Shown here piece after piece: positions 1-6,016 of a stretch of 7,477 nucleotides of DNA. A model generated the notes under the pieces. That model was not told the origin of the DNA. It saw only the letters and a program-made list of their open reading frames with translations, and did not search any database. Position 1 is the first letter of the stretch. Every line of letters starts with the position of its first letter. This stretch comes from Candidatus Gastranaerophilales bacterium (GTDB taxonomy: Bacteria > Cyanobacteriota > Vampirovibrionia > Gastranaerophilales > Gastranaerophilaceae): contig CALVER010000064.1 in assembly GCA_944326625.1 (NCBI GenBank), forward strand, positions 1 to 7,477. Direction: 5' to 3'. A program made the translations under genes and the position numbers.

Positions 1-97
1 ATTATTAATCAATACTTTTATATGAAATCCAAAAACAGAATATAAATCCGTTAGTACATAGAAATTCTTAATGCATTGGTCAAAATAAGAGATATAA

Positions 98-286
98 AAA
101 ATTGATAAGTCTGCTCATAAAATCATAACAGCAGCATTGCAGAGATTAAAACATCACGAAAATCCTAAAATAGCTAAAAAAGCAAATGAAATATTGGAAA
201 TTATTTGTATTGTTTTAAAAAGAACAGAAACAAGGCTTTTACCCTTGTTCCTGTTCTTTTTTTCCTGCAGTACGTTCATACAGTAA
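98..286 (+). pseudogene. possible remnant of a lost gene (62 codons, no start codon)
   Basis: This frame opens just after a TAA at 95-97 and runs to a TAA at 284-286. Its first 43 or so codons read like a real amphipathic helical protein, including ITAALQRLKHHENPKIAKK, with a sensible mix of Lys, Ala, Leu and Glu. The last third (many Leu and Phe) is antisense to the end of the neighbouring leftward gene and looks non-coding. There is no ATG or GTG start and no ribosome-binding site; the first usable codon is a TTG at 137. It may be the tail of a gene cut by a rearrangement, or simply chance. The rest of bases 1-216 holds nothing I can support. Confidence 0.2.
217..261 (-). terminator. intrinsic terminator of the methyltransferase/DUF5681 operon
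   Basis: Two 19-base arms (217-235 and 243-261) pair around a 7-base loop. The outer pairs are five A's against five T's. The only imperfect position is an A/C mismatch in a plus-strand transcript but a G-U wobble in a minus-strand transcript, so the hairpin fits leftward transcription better. It lies on the last codons and stop codon (239-241) of the leftward gene, so the stem is partly coding. It could also stop rightward transcription. Confidence 0.8.
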
Positions 287-649
287 CTCTTTAACGTACT
301 TTTCAAGTTCTTCTCGCTTTTCGTCGTCAACTGTTTGTGCTTTGTTTGTATTTTTTATTTCCCCGATTGGTTTATCCCACAAGTAACGCATACAGAATCT
401 TAATGCCAGCTTATCGCCTTTTAACGCATCAAATACAATTCTTTGAGCAAGAGCAATGAAAGCCTCTATATTTTCGTACTCACCGTCTTTATTTTTAATT
501 TTTATTTTTTGCTTTAAAGTCTGAATAGCTGCATCTTCTATAGTTTGAGGTTTTTGGGGTCTTCCTTTGGGATTACCCGATTGCCCTGGTTTAAATTGTG
601 TATGTTTGGGCGGTTTTTTGTAGCCGATTTCGTAATCTTTCTTTTTCAT
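239..649 (-). CDS. DUF5681 domain protein
   Basis: A 136-aa basic cytoplasmic protein. Residues 11-31 carry the signature of the DUF5681 family (KPPKHTQFKPGQSGNPKGRP), a Gly/Pro/Lys-rich stretch that is typical of the N terminus of these proteins. Residues 36-95 look helical (IEAFIALAQRIVFDALKGDK), and the last 30 residues are charged (KREELEKYVKELL), ending in KKEQEQG. DUF5681 proteins are often encoded in prophages near DNA methyltransferases and terminase genes. Their biochemical role is unknown to me; a DNA-binding or packaging-related role is inference. The ATG overlaps the TGA of the upstream methyltransferase (ATGA), and a G-rich ribosome-binding site lies in the end of that gene, so translation is probably coupled. 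No terminase gene follows; the operon ends at a hairpin. Confidence 0.8.
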   Translation of the reverse strand: MKKKDYEIGYKKPPKHTQFKPGQSGNPKGRPQKPQTIEDAAIQTLKQKIKIKNKDGEYENIEAFIALAQRIVFDALKGDKLALRFCMRYLWDKPIGEIKNTNKAQTVDDEKREELEKYVKELLYERTAGKKEQEQG

Positions 650-1953
650 GCTCCCCCCAAAAAATTCAACTTGGGTTCAGCTTTTCGTCCGGTTAACTTT
701 TCCCAACGATATATAATTGCATTACAATATTTTTCGTCCAGCTCAATTAACCTTGCCTTTCGTTTTGTTTTTTCACAAGCAATAAGGGTAGAGCCACTTC
801 CTCCAAAACAGTCAAGTACAATACCTCCTGGAGAGGAGGCGTCAAGTAAAATATCACTTAAAAGCCCTACAGGTTTTACTGTCGGGTGGAGCTTAAACAG
901 TTCTTGTGCTTGCTTGTTTTGAACATTCATTCCTTTAACTGACCAGACGTTAGTCCTGTATCTGCCGTTGTGCCCAAGCTGGATATTGTTGATGTGCGGA
1001 TTTTTTCCATTTTTAAAAACACATACAAATTCGTGCTGGCTTCTATACAATGACCCCATTCCGCCTGTTGTTTTATCCCAAACGCAAATATTTTTTAGCT
1101 CATCGTACTGTTCACCTGCTGTCAAAAAGGTTTTTAACCCTCTCCAGTCGATAAAAATGTAATGTAAACTTCCGTCAGTTGAGCTTTCACGGAGGTTTTC
1201 CATAAACTTTTGCGTAAAATCCATAAACTCTGACTCAGTCATTTCCCCGGACGCCATTTTAAAATCAGTATGTTGAATTTTACCGTTACCACAGACATGC
1301 CCTTTGATTTTTACATTGTAAGGCGGGTCGGTTACAATTATTTCAGCTTTTTCAGTCATTAACAGACATTTGAATGAGTCTGGGTCCAATGTATCACCAC
1401 AAAAAATTTTATGTTCCCCAAGTATCCACAAGTCGTTCTTTTTTACCTTTTGTGGTATTGAGTCTAAAAGAGAATAGACCTCTTTATCTTCATCTTGTTT
1501 GTTTTCATCACCAATTAATTCAATCGTAAGACTATCTATTTCAGGTATTTCAAATCCTGTATCTGTTATGTCAAAATCCAGCTCTAACAGTTCTTTAAAT
1601 TCAATTTTTAAAATGTCGCTGTCCCACTGAGCATCTTCTGCTAATCTGTTATCGGCGATTCTATAGGCTTTTATTTGCTCAGGCGTGAGGTTTTCAAGCT
1701 GTATTGTCGGGATTTGAACTGCATTAAGCTTTTTCATTGCTTCATATCGAGCGTGACCTGCAACAATATTCTTTTCTTCGTCAACCAGAATTGGTGCGGT
1801 AAAGCCAAATTGCATGATACTGTTTTTAATCTTTTCAATTTGTTTTGCGTTGTGTACTCTAGGATTTTTGGAATAAGGCTTAATCATTCCAATTGCTAGC
1901 ATCTCAACAGTTTTTCCTGAGATTTGAATGTCCTGTAAATTTTGATTTTCCAT
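646..1953 (-). CDS. ParB-domain / site-specific DNA methyltransferase fusion
   Basis: A 435-aa protein. Residues about 16-105 form a ParB/Srx-like N-terminal domain, with the motif GHARYEA at 66-72 and the following helical ADNRLAE at 100-106. The C-terminal part is an amino-methyltransferase: DPPYNV at 209-214 is the catalytic motif IV, and DCFGGSGST at 381-389 is the S-adenosylmethionine-binding motif I. The order motif IV, recognition region, motif I is that of beta-class N6-adenine/N4-cytosine methyltransferases. HPTVKPVGL at 356-364 is also typical. Such ParB-methylase fusions are common in phages and integrated elements. There is no restriction endonuclease beside it, so it is probably an orphan that protects or marks DNA; the target sequence cannot be read from the protein. 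The ATG at 1953 is chosen over an in-frame TTG at 1965 because the GGAG site at 1960-1963 sits 6 bases before the ATG and overlaps the TTG. It is the first gene of a leftward operon with the DUF5681 gene. Confidence 0.92.
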   Translation of the reverse strand: MENQNLQDIQISGKTVEMLAIGMIKPYSKNPRVHNAKQIEKIKNSIMQFGFTAPILVDEEKNIVAGHARYEAMKKLNAVQIPTIQLENLTPEQIKAYRIADNRLAEDAQWDSDILKIEFKELLELDFDITDTGFEIPEIDSLTIELIGDENKQDEDKEVYSLLDSIPQKVKKNDLWILGEHKIFCGDTLDPDSFKCLLMTEKAEIIVTDPPYNVKIKGHVCGNGKIQHTDFKMASGEMTESEFMDFTQKFMENLRESSTDGSLHYIFIDWRGLKTFLTAGEQYDELKNICVWDKTTGGMGSLYRSQHEFVCVFKNGKNPHINNIQLGHNGRYRTNVWSVKGMNVQNKQAQELFKLHPTVKPVGLLSDILLDASSPGGIVLDCFGGSGSTLIACEKTKRKARLIELDEKYCNAIIYRWEKLTGRKAEPKLNFLGGA

Positions 1954-1959
1954 TATAAA

Positions 1960-1963
1960 CTCC
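1960..1963 (-). promoter_or_regulatory. ribosome-binding site fixing the methyltransferase start
   Basis: GGAG on the minus strand, 6 bases before the ATG at 1951-1953. It lies on top of the upstream in-frame TTG, so it can serve only the ATG. Confidence 0.7.
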
Positions 1964-2000
1964 AAAAGAGGCTTAGCTACAACATAAAATTTCCTCTTTT
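1964..2000 (-). promoter_or_regulatory. hairpin in the methyltransferase leader
   Basis: AAAAGAGG (1964-1971) and CCTCTTTT (1993-2000) are perfect 8-base inverted arms around a 21-base loop. In the leftward transcript the stem ends directly against the GGAG ribosome-binding site, so folding could affect initiation. On the plus strand a T run follows the stem, but no rightward gene lies upstream to be terminated. A regulatory role is inference. Confidence 0.3.
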
Positions 2001-2032
2001 TTTAATATAAAAAAAGCAATTTATACCCCCTG

Positions 2033-2053
2033 AAAAATATTAATAATATTTTT
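2033..2053. promoter_or_regulatory. 21-base palindrome between the divergent operons, candidate operator
   Basis: AAAAATATTA (2033-2042) and TAATATTTTT (2044-2053) are perfect 10-base inverted arms around a single central A. It lies near the middle of the 199-base region between the leftward methyltransferase gene and the rightward DUF2924 gene, where one regulator could control both. It contains only A and T, so chance is a real alternative in this composition. I found no convincing -35/-10 pair for either direction in this gap. Weak elements include TATATT at 2076-2081 and TTGACT at 2104-2109. Confidence 0.35.
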
Positions 2054-2152
2054 TAGAGCTCACAAAAAAATGCTTTATATTAAATCAACGGCTTTTTTAC
2101 GACTTGACTTATCCTGCAACCAGAGCGATGAATAAAGCAAAAGGGATTTAAA

Positions 2153-2548
2153 ATGAAGAAAAACGCTAAAAAATTAACAAATGAAGAATTAAAACAAAAG
2201 GCAAAAAGCTACGGATTAAATATTGAAAACCTGCATAGGGCTTACATTATAGAAAATATAAAATGGTACGAAAAATACAAAGCTTTTTCGACTCAAACAC
2301 AAAAAAAGATTGAAAGATTTGTTGCTCAATACGAAAGAAAACAAAAGATAAAAATAGACAATAAAGAACCTGTTAAGTTTATCGCAGGAACAAAATACAT
2401 AAGAGAATTTCAAGGCAAAAAATATGAAGTTACTGCTATATCAGACGGCTACTGTTATAACGGCAAAGTGTATAAAAGTCTATCAGCTATAGCAAATGAA
2501 ATAACAGGTACTCGCTGGAACGGCAAAAGATTTTTTGGAGTTAAATAA
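2153..2548 (+). CDS. DUF2924 domain protein, recombinase-associated
   Basis: A 131-aa basic protein. Residues 78-131 match the hallmark C-terminal half of DUF2924: a GT..IREFQGK segment, a short beta-rich EVTAISDGYCYNGKVYKSL, then SLSAIANEITGTRW (109-122) and the closing FFGV at 127-130. The N-terminal half is helical and lysine-rich. DUF2924 genes are typically found immediately upstream of large serine recombinases of the kind encoded at 3558, and are thought to be an accessory of that module. The molecular role is not established, and DNA binding is inference from charge and fold-like pattern. AGGGA at 2142-2146 lies 6 bases before the ATG. Unlike the usual arrangement, a WG-repeat gene separates it from its recombinase. 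Confidence 0.85.
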   Translation: MKKNAKKLTNEELKQKAKSYGLNIENLHRAYIIENIKWYEKYKAFSTQTQKKIERFVAQYERKQKIKIDNKEPVKFIAGTKYIREFQGKKYEVTAISDGYCYNGKVYKSLSAIANEITGTRWNGKRFFGVK

Positions 2549-2556
2549 AATTTATA

Positions 2557-2575
2557 TATGTCCTTTTTTGACATA
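2557..2575. repeat. inverted repeat over the -35 box of the WG-repeat gene, candidate operator
   Basis: TATGTC (2557-2562) and GACATA (2570-2575) are perfect 6-base arms around CTTTTTT. The right arm overlaps the TTGACA box at 2568-2573. A repressor bound here would block RNA polymerase. The arms are short, so this is tentative. Confidence 0.35.
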
Positions 2576-2595
2576 CTTGTTTGTTAATTTATTAA
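2568..2595 (+). promoter_or_regulatory. candidate promoter for the WG-repeat gene
   Basis: A consensus TTGACA lies at 2568-2573, followed after 16 bases by TATTAA at 2590-2595, a 4 of 6 match to TATAAT. This would start transcription shortly before the ATG at 2615 and give the gene control separate from the DUF2924 gene upstream. Confidence 0.45.
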
Positions 2596-2614
2596 TATTA
2601 GGATTATAAAACAA

Positions 2615-3481
2615 ATGAAATTTAAAAATATTGAAATTGTGACACCTACAGATGGAATCGATAGTTTGGGCTGTATCTATTGTGCTCATGAATCGAAGAA
2701 TAACATTCTTGCCAGATACGAATATTTTTTTATAACACCTAACGGCAAACTCGCAGCTTACTTCAAAAGCCAAAAGCCATTTTCTGTGGAATATTTATCA
2801 AACAAAAACAAATATATTTTTGCGGTTTTTCACACTTTTGGCAATGGCAAAAAAGTTGATATTATTAGAGTTGAACGAGCAAACAAACATGTAATAGTTA
2901 ACTCTTACGACGATATAGAATTGGGAGTGGAAGATGGAACTTTGGCAGTAAAAAATGACGACAAATGGGGATTTATCGACGAAGCAGGAAAAGAAATAAT
3001 AAAGTGTCAGTATGAAAAATATTATAGCTTCAATTTAGGTTTGGCTGTTGTTTATAAGAACAACAAATGGGGGATAATTAACAAAAAAAATGAAACAGTT
3101 GTTCCTTTTGCGTACAAAAATATTAAATTATACAAGGATACGACTGATAAGAAGAAAAGCCATAAATATTTTGATGAATATCCATCAGGTGGTTTTTATC
3201 GAATAAAAAAAGACGACAAGTTCGGTTATGTTTCAGAACAAGGTGTAGTTTTAAAGCAGCCCGTCTATCAATGGGCAGATAGATATATAGGAAAATATTG
3301 TGTTGTTGAATATGATAAGCTAACTCAAGAAAAATGGGCGATTTTAGACAATAGAGCCAAATGCATTTTTAAAAGTTATTACCGGATTTTTAATCTTGGT
3401 AATGGAATGTTTCTTGTCTCTAATGACATGTATAATTATGCGTTAGTCAAAATTAAAGAAAATAGCGTTTTGGGATTATAA
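2615..3481 (+). CDS. WG-repeat protein
   Basis: A 288-aa protein without a signal peptide or membrane segment. Residues about 110-260 hold four WG-type repeats: KWGFIDEAGKEII (117-129), KWGIINKKNETVV (151-163), KFGYVSEQGVVL (202-213) and the degenerate KWAILDNRAKCIF (240-252). Each follows the W-G-(F/I)-(I/V)-(D/N/S) then G/hydrophobic pattern, and the segments between them keep the usual aromatic Y/F and P residues. WG repeats form beta-rich modules found in secreted, membrane and cytoplasmic proteins across AT-rich bacteria and probably act in protein binding; no enzymatic activity is expected. The first 105 residues are a beta-rich region I do not recognise. A weak AGGA site lies 11 bases before the ATG. 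It lies between DUF2924 and the recombinase, 66 bases after one and 76 before the other, with its own promoter-like sequence, which suggests inserted cargo. Confidence 0.85.
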   Translation: MKFKNIEIVTPTDGIDSLGCIYCAHESKNNILARYEYFFITPNGKLAAYFKSQKPFSVEYLSNKNKYIFAVFHTFGNGKKVDIIRVERANKHVIVNSYDDIELGVEDGTLAVKNDDKWGFIDEAGKEIIKCQYEKYYSFNLGLAVVYKNNKWGIINKKNETVVPFAYKNIKLYKDTTDKKKSHKYFDEYPSGGFYRIKKDDKFGYVSEQGVVLKQPVYQWADRYIGKYCVVEYDKLTQEKWAILDNRAKCIFKSYYRIFNLGNGMFLVSNDMYNYALVKIKENSVLGL

Positions 3482-3531
3482 GTAAATAATTTTAACACTT
3501 CAACAAATCTTCTTTAAAAGACTTGATAAAT

Positions 3532-3561
3532 AGGGGGGCAAGAGTGATAAATACAGCATGA
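3532..3561 (+). promoter_or_regulatory. five-codon leader ORF coupled to the recombinase start
   Basis: The recombinase ATG at 3558 has no ribosome-binding site at a normal distance. Instead a strong AGGGGGG (3532-3538) sits 5 bases before a GTG at 3544, which opens a five-codon frame (MINTA) ending in a TGA at 3559-3561 that overlaps the recombinase ATG (ATGA). The same frame is open back to 3496. Translational coupling from this short frame is the simplest reading. It may be the tail of a gene that once adjoined the recombinase. Confidence 0.4.
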
Positions 3562-5132
3562 AGAAAATCAGATGCGCTATATACACAAGAAAATCGTCAG
3601 AAGAAGGACTTGAACAAGACTTCAACTCTCTTGATGCCCAAAGGGAAGCTTGCGAAGCATATATAAAATCTCAAATACATGAAGGCTGGGTTCTTGTTGA
3701 AAAGCAATATAATGACGGTGGTTTCTCCGGCGGAAACTTGGAAAGACCCGCTTTTCAAGAACTTTTGTCTGATATTGAAAATGATGAAATTGATATTGTT
3801 GTCGTGTACAAAGTTGACAGATTGACTCGTTCACTTATGGATTTTTCGAAAATAATTGACATTTTTGACAAACATGAAACCTCGTTTGTCTCTATCACCC
3901 AACAATTCAACACTACGACCTCAATGGGAAGACTTACTCTAAATATATTGTTATCCTTTGCACAGTTTGAAAGAGAAGTTACTGGGGAAAGAATACGGGA
4001 TAAATTCGCTGCATCACGTAAAAAAGGTATGTTTATGCATGGCATTGCAACCATCGGTTACATAAAAAAAGACGGTATTTTGTACGAGGACAAAGAACAT
4101 TCATACAAAATTAAAACTATTTTTAAAAAATATATTGAGTTTAAAAGCGTTGCGAAATTGCAAAACTACCTTAATGAAAGCCAAATTTATACAAGAACAG
4201 GTAAAAGTTTTCGTAAAGGCAATTTACATAGAATCCTCAGAAACAAAGTGTATATAGGCAAGATTGAACATAAGAACGAAGTCTATGAAGGTCTGCACGA
4301 TGGGATTATAGATGAAAAAATCTTCAACAAGGTTCAAAAGATTATGGATGAAAATTCTGTCAAAGCTAAAAACTCAATAGGCTCGAAGCATGTTTCACTT
4401 TTAGCCGGAAAAATATTTGATGACAAAGGCAATATTATGTCTCCTTCTCACAGCCGAAATCGCCACGGTGCTTGTTACAGATATTATATAAGCCAGGCAA
4501 TTATTCAAAACAGAGCACATGAGGCAGGCACAATTTCAAAAATACCGGCAGGGGAGATTGAACAATTTGTCTGTGAAAATATAAAAGAACTTATTTTAAA
4601 CAAAGAACAGATACAAAATTATATAAAAGACAAACCAATCAAAAAGCAAAATAACATTCTTAATTTTCTTGAGTTGTATACACCTGATGTTGTTTTTATT
4701 AGAACAGTTTTGAATAAAACAACCATATATCAAGATAAAATTAGAATTTTGATAGATAGAGATTTGTTGGTCCAAGCAATCGAAGCTGTTACGTATGGAG
4801 AATTATTAAACTTTAAAAGTACAGGTGACTACTTACTTGACTTTTCTTACGATGTAAAAATTTCCTCTGCCAATCAAAAGGGAACAAAAATTGTAATCGG
4901 TCACAATAAAGTTGAATACAATCTAACACTTATTCAAGCAATAACCAAAGGTTTTTATTATTTTAAGCTTCTGCAAAAAGGCAAAATGACAAAAGAACAA
5001 AAAAGCAGCAGCCACATAAAAAGACTTATGAAACTCAGACTGCTTCCGCCCGAAATTATCGAAGCCATACTGAATGGTACGCAAGACAGAACCTTGACAA
5101 TAAAAGAGCTCTATACAATGGCAGTTGTATAA
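3558..5132 (+). CDS. large serine recombinase
   Basis: A 524-aa site-specific recombinase. The N-terminal resolvase domain spans about residues 4-150. IYTRKSSEEG at 8-17 carries the catalytic Ser, most likely S13, with R11. NSLDAQREACEAY at 23-35 and DRLTRS at 87-92, with the arginines R88 and R91, are further active-site elements. The long helix LSFAQFEREVTGERIRDK (132-149) follows. The Recombinase domain covers about 160-265, with RILRNKVYIGKIEHKNEVYEG at its end. Residues 280-330 (LLAGKIFDDKGNIMSPSHS and YRYYISQA) match the subfamily associated with DUF2924. The usual zinc-ribbon CxxC pairs are absent; the only cysteines are C6, C32, C306 and C339. The C terminus (HIKRLMKLRLLPPEIIEAIL, 486-505) resembles the short HTH-like tail of this subfamily. 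All catalytic residues are present, so the enzyme is probably active in integration or excision by cutting and rejoining DNA through a Ser-linked intermediate. No terminator separates it from the next gene. Confidence 0.93.
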   Translation: MKKIRCAIYTRKSSEEGLEQDFNSLDAQREACEAYIKSQIHEGWVLVEKQYNDGGFSGGNLERPAFQELLSDIENDEIDIVVVYKVDRLTRSLMDFSKIIDIFDKHETSFVSITQQFNTTTSMGRLTLNILLSFAQFEREVTGERIRDKFAASRKKGMFMHGIATIGYIKKDGILYEDKEHSYKIKTIFKKYIEFKSVAKLQNYLNESQIYTRTGKSFRKGNLHRILRNKVYIGKIEHKNEVYEGLHDGIIDEKIFNKVQKIMDENSVKAKNSIGSKHVSLLAGKIFDDKGNIMSPSHSRNRHGACYRYYISQAIIQNRAHEAGTISKIPAGEIEQFVCENIKELILNKEQIQNYIKDKPIKKQNNILNFLELYTPDVVFIRTVLNKTTIYQDKIRILIDRDLLVQAIEAVTYGELLNFKSTGDYLLDFSYDVKISSANQKGTKIVIGHNKVEYNLTLIQAITKGFYYFKLLQKGKMTKEQKSSSHIKRLMKLRLLPPEIIEAILNGTQDRTLTIKELYTMAVV

Positions 5133-5133
5133 T
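5128..5133 (+). promoter_or_regulatory. perfect -10 box, possible promoter of the three-gene cassette
   Basis: TATAAT overlaps the recombinase stop codon, 57 bases before the next ATG. No good -35 hexamer lies 16-18 bases upstream: the bases at 5105-5110 are a poor match, and the TTGACA at 5094-5099 is too far away. The cassette may have its own weak promoter or may be transcribed from the recombinase. Confidence 0.3.
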
Positions 5134-5189
5134 GCGTCCGCAACTGACATACAATATTGGTAATATACGAACAAAGAAAAGCCAAACAT

Positions 5190-5645
5190 ATGAATGATAA
5201 TAATATTAAATATCAAAAATTAAGTGTAAAAATGATAAAAACAAAGTTAGTAAAATCATTAAAAGATGAATATTTAAAAGCAGGTTTGTATTATTGCTTA
5301 GAGACGTATGAAACAATTGAAGAAGCTGAAAGCTTTTTTCTGACTCCACTTAGCCCAAAAGAAACGGGGTTGCCAATGTGTATAAATTTGAGATGTATAG
5401 AAAACAAAGATGAACAACCTTTTTTGAGATTTCAAAATGATAGAAATGAAAGATTTAATTATAACTGGATAAAAATATATCTTGATGGCACATTGGACAA
5501 TTATGAAAACAAAAATATCGTATTTTCGGATAAAGAAATAAAGTTGCTGAAAGACTGGATTACATTGAATAAAGACGCTATTACAAAACATTATTATCAA
5601 GAATATGATTCTTTGGCAGTGTGCCAAAGATTGAAAAAACTATAA
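5190..5645 (+). CDS. conserved-looking protein of unknown function (151 aa)
   Basis: A 151-aa acidic-to-neutral soluble protein with no signal peptide or membrane segment. I do not recognise a named domain. The visible pattern is an N-terminal helical part, then SPKETGLPMCINLR (55-68), a segment where proteins of similar layout from phages and plasmids carry a T/E-TGLPM-like motif, a beta-rich middle (PFLRFQND, WIKIYLDGT), and a helical C terminus DKEIKLLKDWITLNKDAI (114-131) ending in CQRLKKL. That C-terminal pattern (WI.LN..., then L..RL..L) is one I associate with an uncharacterised proteobacterial family, but this is from memory and not verified. The ATG at 5190 is preferred to an in-frame TTG at 5157; only a weak purine-rich stretch (AAAGAAAAG) precedes it. 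It is first in a cassette with genes at 5658 and 6017. Confidence 0.7.
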   Translation: MNDNNIKYQKLSVKMIKTKLVKSLKDEYLKAGLYYCLETYETIEEAESFFLTPLSPKETGLPMCINLRCIENKDEQPFLRFQNDRNERFNYNWIKIYLDGTLDNYENKNIVFSDKEIKLLKDWITLNKDAITKHYYQEYDSLAVCQRLKKL

Positions 5646-5657
5646 GGAGTAAAAATT

Positions 5658-6005
5658 ATGACAAAATCAAAAACTAAAAAAAGAATGTATTTTCATGGCG
5701 AGTGCGTAATCGCAGAGCTAAGTGCATTACCCAAGAACTTAAAATCAAGAAATGATAAAGACTCAATAATGATTGCAGAAAGTGAAACTATTGGTAACGA
5801 ACACAGAATCAAAGTTAAAGAAGGCGTTGAGTTCTTTGAAGACAATAATGGCGTTTTGTATATGAAAAATACCGTGCCTACAGAAATTTATTGCCTGCAC
5901 ACAGAACGACACGATACAATTATCCTTCCTGAGGGTTTCTGGCAAATAGACAAAGCTGTTGAGTACGATTATTTGTCTGCCAAAGTTGTTAATGTAGCGG
6001 ACTAA
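5658..6005 (+). CDS. small protein of unknown function, partner of the DUF6745-like gene
   Basis: A 115-aa protein that I recognise as a pattern without a function. An opening strand YFHGECVIAELSALP (11-25) is followed by AESETIGNEHRI (40-51), a central acidic stretch, HTERHDTIILPEGFWQI (81-97) and EYDYLSAKVVNVAD (102-115). Small proteins with this order (opening HGDV-like strand, an E..TG..H motif, H.EH..I.LP.G and a terminal EYD...V.D) are encoded just before DUF6745-type genes in several bacterial groups, as I recall. The conserved His residues could mean metal binding or catalysis, but that is inference; here the T-G pair is spaced as T-I-G-N-E-H. A strong AAGGAG overlaps the stop of the previous gene, 8 bases before the ATG. 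The next gene begins 11 bases after its stop. Confidence 0.75.
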   Translation: MTKSKTKKRMYFHGECVIAELSALPKNLKSRNDKDSIMIAESETIGNEHRIKVKEGVEFFEDNNGVLYMKNTVPTEIYCLHTERHDTIILPEGFWQIDKAVEYDYLSAKVVNVAD

Positions 6006-6016
6006 AAGGAGTTACT

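Noticed and set aside
1963..1965. Alternative TTG start of the methyltransferase
   Set aside because: The GGAG site overlaps this TTG and is correctly spaced for the ATG four codons later.
1996..2016. Poly-T/poly-A inverted repeat as a terminator
   Set aside because: The arms consist almost only of A and T and no rightward gene precedes it, so it is probably low-complexity sequence.
2552..2773. Leftward frame across the start of the WG-repeat gene
   Set aside because: It is Cys/Phe-rich with no family pattern and opposite a well-supported gene.
3755..4054. Antisense reading frame of 99 codons inside the recombinase
   Set aside because: It is fully antisense to the catalytic domain, has no recognisable motif and is explained as a shadow. 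The same applies to other frames opposite 545-922, 968-1162, 1675-1899, 2216-2413, 3622-3834, 4923-5216, 5298-5627, 5763-5945, 6094-6276 and 6299-6490.
5094..5099. TTGACA near the end of the recombinase gene as a promoter
   Set aside because: The nearest good -10 (TATAAT at 5128) is 28 bases away, too far; TATACA at 5112 is only 12 bases away, too near.
5157..5189. TTG start extending the 151-aa protein by 11 codons
   Set aside because: There is no ribosome-binding site before the TTG; the ATG at 5190 has at least a purine-rich leader.
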